A DNA stretch of 64,000 bases from Agromyces cerinus (lineage in GTDB: Bacteria > Actinomycetota > Actinomycetes > Actinomycetales > Microbacteriaceae): positions 3,906,001 to 3,970,000 of the forward strand of contig NZ_JAFBCT010000001.1 in assembly GCF_016907835.1 (NCBI RefSeq), written 5' to 3'. The notes beneath the pieces are model-generated. The model worked only from the letters and a program-made list of their open reading frames with translations. It had not been told where the DNA came from and made no database searches. A program made the position numbers and the translations under genes. This document shows positions 15,815-24,342 of the stretch, piece after piece; position 1 is the stretch's first letter; the number at the start of each line of letters is the position of its first letter.

Positions 15815-16368
15815 CCGCGGCGATGGCGCAGCGCGCCGGGGCATCCGTCGCATCGGTCGCCCGGCCGGTGCCGAGCGACCCCGCCGCCGCGCGCGCGTGG
15901 GTGGTCGCGGCGACCGTGACCGACCCCGAGATCCCGGTGCTCACGATCGAAGACCTCGGAGTGCTCCGCTCGGTCGAGATCGGCGACGACGGTGCCGTGC
16001 GCGTGCAGCTGACGCCGACGTACAGCGGATGCCCCGCGCTCGACGCCATGCGCGACGACGTGCTGCTCGCGCTCACGCACGCCGGCTACGACGACGTGCG
16101 CGTCGACCTCGTGCTCGCCCCCGCGTGGACCACCGACTGGATGAGCGACGCCGGCAAGGAGAAGCTGCGCACGTATGGCATCCAGGCGCCGAGCGGCAAC
16201 GCGGCCGCTCGACCGGCCGGCCCGGTGCGCGTGCAGCTCGCCGTGAAGTGCCCGCGCTGCGACTCGCTCAACACCCGTGAGCTCGCCCGCTTCGGCTCGA
16301 CGTCGTGCAAGGCGCTCTACGAGTGCCGTGACTGCCTCGAGCCCTTCGACTACTTCAAGGTGCTCTGA
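15808..16368 (+). CDS. paaD: Phenylacetyl-CoA epoxidase-associated protein PaaD (DUF59/MIP18 plus zinc ribbon)
   Basis: A 186-residue protein probably needed for maturation of the epoxidase metal centre. The N-terminal DUF59-like domain (about 25-115) contains VTDPEIPVLTIEDLGV and the conserved TPTYSGCPA. The C-terminal metal-binding ribbon has CPRCDS, SCKALYECRDC and ends in PFDYFKVL. The ATG at 15808 overlaps the paaC end; MAQRAG a few codons later is an alternative start. Its stop overlaps the paaE ATG (TGATG). Confidence 0.95.
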   Translation: MVTAAMAQRAGASVASVARPVPSDPAAARAWVVAATVTDPEIPVLTIEDLGVLRSVEIGDDGAVRVQLTPTYSGCPALDAMRDDVLLALTHAGYDDVRVDLVLAPAWTTDWMSDAGKEKLRTYGIQAPSGNAAARPAGPVRVQLAVKCPRCDSLNTRELARFGSTSCKALYECRDCLEPFDYFKVL

Positions 16369-17570
16369 TGGCCGCCCGCAACCTGGGGTCGACGGCGACC
16401 CCGACGCCCGATGCCGCGACGCCCGATGCCGCGGTCGCCTCGGCGTTCCTGCAGAGCACCGTCGGCGGCGAACACGTCTCGAAGCGCCACCGCGCCCGCT
16501 TCCACTCGCTCGAGGTCGCCGAGGTGCGCCCGCTCACAGCCGACGCCGTCGAGGTCACCTTCGCCGTGCCCGACGACCTCGCCGACGACTACACGTACCT
16601 GCCCGGCCAGTACGTGGCGCTCCGCAAGGACTTCGACGGGCACGAGCTGCGTCGCAGCTACTCGATCTGCCGTCCGCCCGTGCGGGGCAGCGTCTCGGTC
16701 GCGATCAAGCGCGACCTGGGCGGCCTCTTCTCGACGTGGGCGAACACCGAGCTCGTCGCGGGCGACACCCTCGACGTGATGAGTCCCCAGGGCACCTTCA
16801 CCTCGAGCCTCGACGCGCTCGACGGCAAGCACATCGTCGGCATCGCCGCCGGGTCGGGCATCACCCCGCTCATGGCGCTCGCCCACACGGTGCTGGCGCG
16901 CTCCGCGACATCCGAATTCGAGCTCGTCTACACGAACCGCTCGACGCTCGACGTGATGTTCCTCGAGGAGCTCGCCGAGCTGAAGGACCGCTACCCGTCG
17001 CGCCTCGCCCTGCACCACGTGCTCTCGCGGGAGCAGCGCACCGCGCCGCTGCTCTCGGGGCGCATCGACGGCGAGAAGCTCGATCGCATGCTCGACGTGC
17101 TGATCCGTCCCGAGACCGTCGACGAGTGGTTCCTGTGCGGGCCGTTCGAGCTCGTGCAGCTCGCGCGCGACACCCTCGAGGCGCGTGGCGTGCCGACCAA
17201 GCACGTGCGCTACGAGCTCTTCACGACCGACGCAGACCGGGTCGAGCCGCGCCACGGCCGCCCCGTGGTGGTCGAGCGCGGCGAGCCGACCGTCGCGATC
17301 GAGTTCACGCTCGACGGCCTGTCGTCGACCGTCGACAGCCCGGTGAGCGCGAACGAGTCGATCCTGAACGCGGCGCTGCGGGTGCGGGCCGACGTGCCGT
17401 TCGCCTGCGCCGGGGGAGTGTGCGGCACTTGCCGCGCGCGCGTGATCGAGGGCAGCGTCGCCATGACCGAGAACTACGCCCTCGAACCCGACGAGCTCGA
17501 ACGCGGCTACGTGCTCACGTGCCAGTCGCATCCCAAGTCAGACCGCGTCGTCGTCGACTACGACGTGTGA
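16368..17570 (+). CDS. paaE: Phenylacetyl-CoA epoxidase reductase subunit
   Basis: The NADPH-dependent electron donor of the epoxidase, 400 residues. The FAD-binding front half has RRSYSICRPPV (about 98-108) and GGLFSTWANTEL. The NAD(P)-binding part has GIAAGSGITPLMALAHTVL (about 158-176) and CGPFELVQ. The C-terminal plant-type 2Fe-2S ferredoxin domain (about 300-400) carries FACAGGVCGTCRAR and a later Cys in LTCQSHP. The N-terminus has about 30 extra residues including a duplicated PDAATPDAA segment, absent from short homologues. It overlaps paaD by the TGATG junction. Confidence 0.96.
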   Translation: MAARNLGSTATPTPDAATPDAAVASAFLQSTVGGEHVSKRHRARFHSLEVAEVRPLTADAVEVTFAVPDDLADDYTYLPGQYVALRKDFDGHELRRSYSICRPPVRGSVSVAIKRDLGGLFSTWANTELVAGDTLDVMSPQGTFTSSLDALDGKHIVGIAAGSGITPLMALAHTVLARSATSEFELVYTNRSTLDVMFLEELAELKDRYPSRLALHHVLSREQRTAPLLSGRIDGEKLDRMLDVLIRPETVDEWFLCGPFELVQLARDTLEARGVPTKHVRYELFTTDADRVEPRHGRPVVVERGEPTVAIEFTLDGLSSTVDSPVSANESILNAALRVRADVPFACAGGVCGTCRARVIEGSVAMTENYALEPDELERGYVLTCQSHPKSDRVVVDYDV

Positions 17571-17619
17571 CGCCGATACCCTGCGAACGGGTCGACGACG
17601 ACCCGCGGAACGGAGCATC

Positions 17620-18405
17620 ATGATCGAACTCACCGTGGCCGATGGCGTCGCCGAGGTCGTGCTGAACGCCCCCGAGAAGCTCAACTCGCTCGATGAGGCC
17701 GCGATCGGCGAACTCGCAGCGGCCTACCTCGAGGCCGAGCGGATGGCGCAGACCGGCGACATCCGTGCACTCGTGCTGCGCGGCGAGGGGCGCGCGTTCT
17801 GCGCCGGCCGCGACATCTCAGGTGTCGACCCGCGCGAGGACGACGTGCTCGGCTACCTCGGCGGACTCGTCGAGCCGCTGCTGCAGCGCATGGCGAGCAT
17901 CGCCGTGCCGACGTTCGCGGTCGCACACGGCGCGTGCCTCGGCGTGGGCCTCGGCCTGCTCATCGCCTCCGACATCGTCTACGTCGCCGACACCGCGAAG
18001 ATCGGCTCGCCGTTCGCGAACCTCGGGGCGACGCTCGACTCGGGCGGCCACGCCCTCTTCGTCGAGCGGCTCGGCGCGCACCGCACCATGGACCTCATCG
18101 TCACCGGCCGCCTCATGTCGGGCGCCGAGGCGGTCGCAGCGGGCCTGTTCTCGCAGGTGTTCCCCGCCGACGAGGTGACGGATGCCACCCGCGCCGCGGC
18201 CCGCGCCGCGGCATCCGGTGCCACCCAGGCGTTCGTCGCCTCGAAGCGCCTCGTCGCCGCGCTCCGCGACGACCGGCTCGGGCTCTGGGCGTCGATGTCC
18301 GAGGAGAACCGCGCGCAGGCCGCGCTCTGCGACACCGCCGACTACCGCGAGGGCTTCGCCGCGTTCCAGGAGAAGCGGAAGCCGGAGTTCACTGGCCGCG
18401 GCTGA
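17620..18405 (+). CDS. paaG: 1,2-epoxyphenylacetyl-CoA isomerase (crotonase family)
   Basis: Isomerises the ring epoxide to oxepin-CoA and shifts double bonds in later intermediates. The 261-residue crotonase-fold protein has FCAGRDISGVDPRE (oxyanion loop, about 62-75) and ANLGATLDSGGHALF, with an Asp in the position typical of PaaG isomerases and no second hydratase Glu. It ends in a family-like tail, TADYREGFAAFQEKRKPEF. The ATG has GGAG upstream, 49 bases after paaE, still in the same unit. Assignment as PaaG rather than a second hydratase rests on these active-site differences. Confidence 0.87.
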   Translation: MIELTVADGVAEVVLNAPEKLNSLDEAAIGELAAAYLEAERMAQTGDIRALVLRGEGRAFCAGRDISGVDPREDDVLGYLGGLVEPLLQRMASIAVPTFAVAHGACLGVGLGLLIASDIVYVADTAKIGSPFANLGATLDSGGHALFVERLGAHRTMDLIVTGRLMSGAEAVAAGLFSQVFPADEVTDATRAAARAAASGATQAFVASKRLVAALRDDRLGLWASMSEENRAQAALCDTADYREGFAAFQEKRKPEFTGRG

Positions 18406-18431
18406 GTCCGGCGGGCGGGTTCTCGGCTGCC

Positions 18432-19568
18432 TCACCCGAGGGAATCGAGCAGCGGGATGCAGAACCAGATCCCGGCCATGACGACGACCGGCAGGAACGC
18501 GAGCAGCGGGATGCGCTGCTTCAGCCGTCGACCCTGCGGAGCGACGCCGCGGGGCATCGCGGGGAGCGGGCCGAGAGGCTGCGCGACCGCCGAGCTCGGC
18601 TCGGCGAGCCGCTCGTCGCGCCAGCGTTCCCACCGCTCGAGCTTCGCGTTCAGCGCGTCGACGGTGGAGAAGACCCACTCCCACATCGCCGGGTCGGCGC
18701 TCGAGAACGCGCGCGATCCGCTCGAGTAGAGAGAGAGCCGGTCGTCGACGATCTCGACGTCGAAACCGGCGCCGGCGTCGATGAACCGGGCCATGATGTC
18801 GGGCGTGAACAGGTAGAGGGCGTCGGCTTCGTATCCTTCGGGGCAGTGCAGCGTGAAGTGCCGGTCGAAGTCGCCCTCCAGGGAGAGCTGCTGCGCGGTC
18901 GCGAGCGCGTTCGGCAGATTCGAGCCGAGGAGTTTCGAGTCGTTGCTCCGAGCGTCGAGCACGATGTGCGGCAGCGTGCGATCGAGCGTGAACGCGAGGT
19001 ACGACCAGCGGAACGTCTCGTGCGTCTTCGTCGTCTGCTTCACGTACCGGTAGTTCGCGATCTCGACGGCCCGCGGCTGCGACAGGCGCACGATCTCGCT
19101 CGCGACGCGATCGCTGCCGTGCTCGAAGATCATGCCGGGTGCTGCGGGCTCGGCGATGCGCGGCACGAACTCGAGCCCGTTCGCGGCGGCGAATCGACTG
19201 ACTCGGAAGCGGGCCTCGCCCTCGAGGCGGGATGACTTCACCGCGTACCAGGCGAAGCTCGCGATGATCGTCGCGGCACCGGCGAAGGCCAGCGGGAAGA
19301 CCACGTCGCCGGGGATCCCGACGCCGGTGGAGGCCTCGAGCACGCCGTCGACGAGCATCACGACGAAGAGGAGCGGCAGGGCGACGATGAGCGCCGCGAA
19401 CCCGCCGAGGACGAGCCCGAGGAGCACGCCGTACCACGGGACGCCGCCGCCCCCGCCCGGCCGGAAGCCGTTGCGGACCTCGTACTCCCGCACGGCGGAG
19501 TGATCGACCGGATCCAGGAGCGGGGCGGGGTCGAATCTCGCGTTCGTCGTCGGCCGGCTCTCGCTCAT
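18432..19568 (-). CDS. Membrane protein of unknown function
   Basis: A 378-residue protein with two N-terminal hydrophobic segments (about residues 43-72 and 88-110), a large soluble middle part (about 115-330) and a C-terminal hydrophobic segment (LLAFLPVVVMAGIWFCIPLL). A glycine run (GGGGG, about 37-41) precedes the first helix. The architecture resembles DUF3137-type proteins, but I do not claim membership. It is convergent with paaG (26 bp apart) and divergent from the glycosidase. No functional residues are recognised. Confidence 0.75.
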   Translation of the reverse strand: MSESRPTTNARFDPAPLLDPVDHSAVREYEVRNGFRPGGGGGVPWYGVLLGLVLGGFAALIVALPLLFVVMLVDGVLEASTGVGIPGDVVFPLAFAGAATIIASFAWYAVKSSRLEGEARFRVSRFAAANGLEFVPRIAEPAAPGMIFEHGSDRVASEIVRLSQPRAVEIANYRYVKQTTKTHETFRWSYLAFTLDRTLPHIVLDARSNDSKLLGSNLPNALATAQQLSLEGDFDRHFTLHCPEGYEADALYLFTPDIMARFIDAGAGFDVEIVDDRLSLYSSGSRAFSSADPAMWEWVFSTVDALNAKLERWERWRDERLAEPSSAVAQPLGPLPAMPRGVAPQGRRLKQRIPLLAFLPVVVMAGIWFCIPLLDSLG

Positions 19569-19687
19569 CCGCAGATCGTACCGGTGCGCGCGGGAGGCTT
19601 GGGCGCTGGCGGGCGAGTGTCACTGCCGGTCGCGTCGGAGACCTTCCCCTCGAGACGGGCCCTCTGCTAGCATCCGACCGTAACTTG

Positions 19688-19697
19688 GCAAATTTGC
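19688..19697. promoter_or_regulatory. AT-rich palindrome upstream of glycosidase
   Basis: The perfect 10-base palindrome GCAAATTTGC lies in a locally AT-rich 40-base stretch, 46 bp before the glycosidase ATG. This is a position typical of a sugar-responsive repressor site. The cognate regulator is unknown. Confidence 0.4.
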
Positions 19698-19742
19698 AGA
19701 ATATTGTTGGAAATCAGCAGATCACCACTCGAAGGAGAGTCC

Positions 19743-22700
19743 ATGCCGGCACGACCACATCGTCCATCCCGACGGAGCGGGACCGAGTATCGTGCGGCGC
19801 GCGGAGGCGTGCGTTCCGCGGTCGCCTCGATCACCGCGGGCGCGGTGATCGCGGCGGGCATCGCGCTCGGCGCGGCGCCCGCGGCCGCCGCCGAGGCGTC
19901 GCTGCTCGTCAACGGCGGGTTCGAGCTCGGCGCCGCGCCCTGGGTGTTCGCCGGCGGTGCCGGCATCGCGACGAACAACCCGCATTCCGGATCCGCGCTC
20001 GCCTATCTCGACGACGGGGACGCGAACTCGATCTCGCAGGACGTCGCCGTGCCGACCGGCGGCGAGTACCGCGCCGAGGCGTGGGTGGCGACCGGCGGGG
20101 CCGGCGGCGTCTTCGGGCTGCGCGATGCGGACGGGGTGATCGCCTCGCTCGAACTGCCGAGCGCGGCCGGCTACCGTCTCTACAGCCTGCCCGGCATCGA
20201 TCTGCCGGCGGGCGCCGACGTGCAGGTGTTCTTCACCGGCGGCACCGAGTGGACGAACATCGACGACGTCAGCCTGACCCGCGACATCCGCGTGGTCGAC
20301 GCGTTCACGATCGCAGGCCAGCAGGGCCCGACGTCGATCGACGCGGAGGCCGGGACCATCTCACTCCAGGCGCCGTACGGCCGCGATCTCACGAGCCTCG
20401 CGGCCACGGTGGAGCTCGCGGACGGCGCCCGGATGCTCCCCGACCCGAGTGAACCGCGCGACTACCGCGAACCGGTCGAGTTCACGGTGCGCGACCGCGA
20501 CGGAGCCGAGACCCGGTGGACCGTCACCGTCGTCCGAGAACCGAAGGGCCTCGTCATCCAGAGCGCCGACCAGGCGCTCACCGACGCGTTCAACTGGTCG
20601 AAGTGGCGCGCCCGTCAGCACGTGCAGACCGGCAAGTCCGGTCCGATCAACGTGAACGGCGACACCCCCGGCCCGACCCGGGTGGACTACATCCCCTCGT
20701 ACTGGGCCGGCTACGCCCACCGCACGGCGTTCTACTCGCGCGACTTCGTGCATCAGGCGAGCGGCGCACACCTGCTCGGCCTCGAAGCCGAGAACAAGTC
20801 CATGCTCACCGCGTTCGCGGCCACCGCGAACGCATCGCGGAAGTGGTACCCGCTCTGGGCGCTCAACTTCGACGGCAGCCCGTACACGATCGACTACAAG
20901 AGCGACGAGAACTTCGTGCGCGAGGTGCCCGCCGTGTTCGAGCTCGTCGAGGAGGCCGCCGAGCAGTACCGCTGGACCGGCGACGCCGACTACCTCGACG
21001 ACCCGGTGCTCTGGCAGTACTACTCGAAGGCGGTGACCGACTTCGTCGCCCTGCACGATGCGCGCATCCCGAATGGCGTCGCGGAAGGCACCGGCCGCGG
21101 CATCTTCGCCGGCGCCGCGAGCTACGACGAACGGCCCGGCGTCGAGGCGATCGAGGCGGGCGACGGCATCGCCTCGCAATACGCCGCCTACCGGGCCTTC
21201 GCCTCCATGGCGGGGGCCAAGGGCGAGCAGGCGCTCGCCGAGGAGTTCACGACGAAGGCCGACGAGCTGCAGCGCTACTTCAACGAGGAGTGGGGCGTCA
21301 CCGACGCGCAGGCCGAGTACGTGCGGGCGCGCAACGGCGAAGGGGAGCCCGTACTCGGATTCGGGCGAGAGCCGAGCGCGTTCGAGGCGATCAAGAAGCT
21401 CATCGACCCCGATGCCAAGCGCAGCTACGACTTCCTGCCGTATCTCGACCGCATGTTCGCCGAGGACCGTCCCGAGAACATCGAGGCGCTCACCTACGTG
21501 CCGGATGCGCTGTTCGAGTACGGGCGCGACGCTGAGGCCTACGCCTGGATGCAGGACATCGTCTCCCACCTGCACGAGCCGCACGTGGTCTCGCAGCAGG
21601 GCGTGAACGGCGACTACCCCGAGACCAGCTACACGCTGGTGTCGCAGACGGTCGAAGGCCTCGCCGGTGTCGAGCCGAACGCGCCCGAGCACGCGGTCGC
21701 GGTCGAGTCGCACCTGCCCGAGGCGCTGCCGTGGCTCGATCTCGACCACGTCGCGGTCGGCGAGCACCGCTTCGGCGTCCGTCACGAGGGACGCACCTCG
21801 ACGGTCGTGACGCATGAGGAGGGACCCCAGCCGCTGACCACCACGGTGCGATTCGACGGCGGGTGGAAGTGGATCGTCGTGGACGGCGAGAAGACGAAGC
21901 CCGAGCTGCGACACCTCAACGGCCGCGCGGTCAGCGAGCTGACCGTCGACGTCCCCGTCGGCGCGTCGGTCGAGTTCCGGGCGCAGGGAGCGCTCCGCGA
22001 GCAGCAGCACGGAGACACCATCCTCACCCACCCCGCCGAGTTCGGGCTCGGCGCACCGGCCGACGAGGCGGTGCGCGTCGCGACCACCCCCAAGCTCGAT
22101 TGGCAGCGCTCGGAGAACGCCGACGAGTACCGGGTGGTGGTGGCTCGCGACCGCGCACTGACCGAGGTCGTCGCCGACCGTACCGTCCGCGGCACCTCGG
22201 TGCGCCTGAAGCAGGAGCTCCAGCCGGGTCTCCGCTACTTCTGGTCGGTCACGGCCGTGAACTCCGCCACCGGGCAGCGCGTCGCCGCGACCGAGACGCA
22301 CTGGTTCCGCACCAAGCCGACCGCGGTGCCCGCGGCCCCGGCGGGGGTCGAGGCGTACCGCTCCGGCGACAAGGTGGTCGTGCTGTGGGAGCCCGCCGAA
22401 GACGCCGTGAGCAGCGTCGTCTGGCGTGCACCGGCCGGGTCGGACGACTTCGTCGAGCTCGCCTCGGGCATCGCCGGCTCCTCGTTCGTCGACACGGATG
22501 CCTCGGGAGGGCCGTACCGCTATCGGGTCGCCGCCGCGAACGAACTCGGAACCGGCCAGGCGACCACCGTCGACGAGGTGAGCTCGCCCGATGAGGTGGT
22601 CTCGTACCTCGGCGACCGCGAATGGATCTCCGCGACGACCGGGTGGGGCACGATCGGCCGAGACCGCTCGGTCAGCGGCGGGACGCTGCGCATCGAGGGT

Positions 22701-23024
22701 CAGAGCTTCGCGAAGGGCATCGGCGCCCATGCGAACAGCGAGATCGTGTTCGCCCTCGCCCCGACCGATGCGTCGTTCTCGGCGATGGTGGGGGTCGACG
22801 ACGCGTCATCCGCGCAGTCGCCGGCCTCGATCGTGTTCCAGGTGCTCGCCGACGGCGTCGTGGTCTACGACAGCGGCGTCATGCGCGCGACCTCGCCGGC
22901 GCAGGCGATCGAGCTCGACGTGCTCGGCGTGCGGGAGCTGACCCTCCGCGCCTCCGACGCCGACGGCACCAACAACAGCGACCACGCCGACTGGGGAGAC
23001 GCTCGCATCCGCTCGCTGGGGTAG
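19743..23024 (+). CDS. Secreted multidomain glycoside hydrolase with C-terminal NPCBM domain
   Basis: A 1093-residue exported enzyme. A long basic n-region and hydrophobic h-region ending AAPAAAAEA (about residues 25-55) form a Sec signal. Next come a carbohydrate-binding-like jelly-roll (about 55-170), an immunoglobulin-like segment, and an (alpha/alpha)6 catalytic region (about 270-680) with acidic motifs GRGIFAGAASYDERPGVEA and EEWGVTDAQAEY. Two fibronectin-III-like domains follow (about 760-950), then an NPCBM-type domain with GIGAHANSEIVF. The overall plan resembles MGH1/GH63- or GH78-like exo-glycosidases; the substrate is not predictable. The ATG at 19743 follows GAAGGAGAG. The gene stands alone with its own terminator. 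Confidence 0.8.
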   Translation: MPARPHRPSRRSGTEYRAARGGVRSAVASITAGAVIAAGIALGAAPAAAAEASLLVNGGFELGAAPWVFAGGAGIATNNPHSGSALAYLDDGDANSISQDVAVPTGGEYRAEAWVATGGAGGVFGLRDADGVIASLELPSAAGYRLYSLPGIDLPAGADVQVFFTGGTEWTNIDDVSLTRDIRVVDAFTIAGQQGPTSIDAEAGTISLQAPYGRDLTSLAATVELADGARMLPDPSEPRDYREPVEFTVRDRDGAETRWTVTVVREPKGLVIQSADQALTDAFNWSKWRARQHVQTGKSGPINVNGDTPGPTRVDYIPSYWAGYAHRTAFYSRDFVHQASGAHLLGLEAENKSMLTAFAATANASRKWYPLWALNFDGSPYTIDYKSDENFVREVPAVFELVEEAAEQYRWTGDADYLDDPVLWQYYSKAVTDFVALHDARIPNGVAEGTGRGIFAGAASYDERPGVEAIEAGDGIASQYAAYRAFASMAGAKGEQALAEEFTTKADELQRYFNEEWGVTDAQAEYVRARNGEGEPVLGFGREPSAFEAIKKLIDPDAKRSYDFLPYLDRMFAEDRPENIEALTYVPDALFEYGRDAEAYAWMQDIVSHLHEPHVVSQQGVNGDYPETSYTLVSQTVEGLAGVEPNAPEHAVAVESHLPEALPWLDLDHVAVGEHRFGVRHEGRTSTVVTHEEGPQPLTTTVRFDGGWKWIVVDGEKTKPELRHLNGRAVSELTVDVPVGASVEFRAQGALREQQHGDTILTHPAEFGLGAPADEAVRVATTPKLDWQRSENADEYRVVVARDRALTEVVADRTVRGTSVRLKQELQPGLRYFWSVTAVNSATGQRVAATETHWFRTKPTAVPAAPAGVEAYRSGDKVVVLWEPAEDAVSSVVWRAPAGSDDFVELASGIAGSSFVDTDASGGPYRYRVAAANELGTGQATTVDEVSSPDEVVSYLGDREWISATTGWGTIGRDRSVSGGTLRIEGQSFAKGIGAHANSEIVFALAPTDASFSAMVGVDDASSAQSPASIVFQVLADGVVVYDSGVMRATSPAQAIELDVLGVRELTLRASDADGTNNSDHADWGDARIRSLG

Positions 23025-23036
23025 CGGGTCCCGGAC

Positions 23037-23075
23037 GGCGGGGCGGCGGGCATCCACGGTGCTCGCCGCCCCGCC
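23037..23075. terminator. Strong hairpin after glycosidase
   Basis: GGCGGGGCGGCG (23037-23048) pairs perfectly with CGCCGCCCCGCC (23064-23075) over a 15-base loop. It lies between the convergent glycosidase and mnhG genes. Confidence 0.7.
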
Positions 23076-23120
23076 GACCGACCTGCGAGCGGCCGCGGAG
23101 CATCCTCGATCGAGTTCGGC

Positions 23121-23474
23121 TCAGCGCCCGGTCTGGTCGTGCTCGGCGATGTCGCGATCGAGGTCGTCCTCGATCAGCAGGTCGCGGCGCACGTGGTCGC
23201 TGCGGTAGGCCGAGCGGCCGAGCATGTGCGCGGTCATCGGCTGGGTGAGCAGCTGGAACGTCATGACGAGCACCACGGTCGTGAGCACGCCCCAGGTCGG
23301 CACCTGCACGACGATCGCGACGAGCACGGTCGCGAGCCCGAGCACCTGCGGCTTCGTCGCGGCGTGCAACCGGGTCAGCACGTCGGGGAACCGCACGATG
23401 CCGATTCCCGCTGCCATCGAGAGGAACGCGCTCACCAGGATCAGCAGCCCGACGGCGATCTCGGCGGCGCTCAT
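23121..23474 (-). CDS. mnhG: Na+/H+ antiporter subunit G
   Basis: A 117-residue subunit of the Mrp/Mnh multisubunit cation/proton antiporter in the cytoplasmic membrane. Three hydrophobic helices (about 5-27, 38-62, 66-88) and the conserved GIVRFPDVLTRLHAATKPQVLG segment identify it. A charged cytoplasmic tail (RRDLLIEDDLDRDIAEHDQ) follows. Its ATG overlaps the mnhF stop and it is the last gene of the operon. Confidence 0.93.
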   Translation of the reverse strand: MSAAEIAVGLLILVSAFLSMAAGIGIVRFPDVLTRLHAATKPQVLGLATVLVAIVVQVPTWGVLTTVVLVMTFQLLTQPMTAHMLGRSAYRSDHVRRDLLIEDDLDRDIAEHDQTGR

Positions 23475-23743
23475 GAGGCGTCCTGCTTCGCCATGAACCG
23501 CGCGATCGAGATCGAGCCGACGACCGCGAACATCGCGAGCACGAGCATGACCACGAGGGTGTCGGTGTGCGTGTTGATCGCCATCTCGGCGCCGAGCGCG
23601 CAGATCGCGATGGCCAGCAGCACGTCGGTCGCGAGGGCCCGGTCGAGGATCGACGGACCGCGGATGATGCGGTAGACGGCCGCGAGCGCGCCGATGCCGA
23701 ACATGATGCCTGCCAGCAGGCTGACGATCTGCATGAAGGTCAT
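23471..23743 (-). CDS. mnhF: Na+/H+ antiporter subunit F
   Basis: A 90-residue, three-helix subunit. The conserved loop YRIIRGPSILDRALATDVLLA (about 24-44) and a third helix, TLVVMLVLAMFAVVGSISIARF, are characteristic. The start at 23743 overlaps the mnhE stop (ATGA), which favours it over an internal Met three codons later. The protein ends in MAKQDAS. Confidence 0.92.
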   Translation of the reverse strand: MTFMQIVSLLAGIMFGIGALAAVYRIIRGPSILDRALATDVLLAIAICALGAEMAINTHTDTLVVMLVLAMFAVVGSISIARFMAKQDAS

Positions 23744-24342
23744 GAACCGGCTCCCTTCGTCTGCGAGCGGAGCGCCCGGCGTTCGCGACGGGCCTCGCGC
23801 ACCGAGACCGCCTGCGCGTGCGTGCCGATCGCGAGCACGATGCGCTCCTCGGTGCCGAGCACGGCGCTGCGCACCCGATCGATGTCCGCCGGGGTGCGCG
23901 TGCCGAGGGCGTGCAGGTAGAGCAGGCCCCTTTCGCGATCGATATCGACGACCACCGTGCCGGGCACGACCGAGATCGCCTCGGCGGTCAGCGTGGTCAC
24001 GAGATCGGAGCGGGTGAGCAGCTGCACGGCGATGATCGAGTTCATCGGCTTCCACCGCGGGTCGATCGCCAGCACGGCGACCTGGAGCGACGCGACGGTG
24101 ACGTCGAACATCATGCGGAGGCCGAGCAGCAGGCCCCGCCACGGGTTGAAGCGGCCACTCAGCAGCACCGGCGGCAGGTAGAGCACGCGGGTCACGCCGA
24201 TCGCGAGCAGGATGCCGGTCACGACGGTGAGCACGGTCACCTGATCCCAGAGGAACACCCACAGGAAGACGAGGGCGACGAGCAGCGGCAACTGCCGCCA
24301 TACCGAGCGCCAGCGCGAGACATCCGCTGCAGCATGCGTCAT
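23740..24342 (-). CDS. mnhE: Na+/H+ antiporter subunit E
   Basis: A 200-residue subunit with N-terminal membrane helices (about residues 16-55) and the signature segment AEAISVVPGTVVVDIDRERGLLYLHALG (about 115-142), typical of MnhE. The C-terminal tail is basic (REARRERRALRSQTKG). The ATG at 24342 overlaps the mnhD stop. A longer reading frame upstream on the same strand is only the shadow of mnhD. Confidence 0.92.
   Translation of the reverse strand: MTHAAADVSRWRSVWRQLPLLVALVFLWVFLWDQVTVLTVVTGILLAIGVTRVLYLPPVLLSGRFNPWRGLLLGLRMMFDVTVASLQVAVLAIDPRWKPMNSIIAVQLLTRSDLVTTLTAEAISVVPGTVVVDIDRERGLLYLHALGTRTPADIDRVRSAVLGTEERIVLAIGTHAQAVSVREARRERRALRSQTKGAGS

Noticed and set aside
20361..22730. Long minus-strand frame opposite the glycosidase
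   Set aside because: No recognisable motifs, composition of an antisense frame, no ribosome site.
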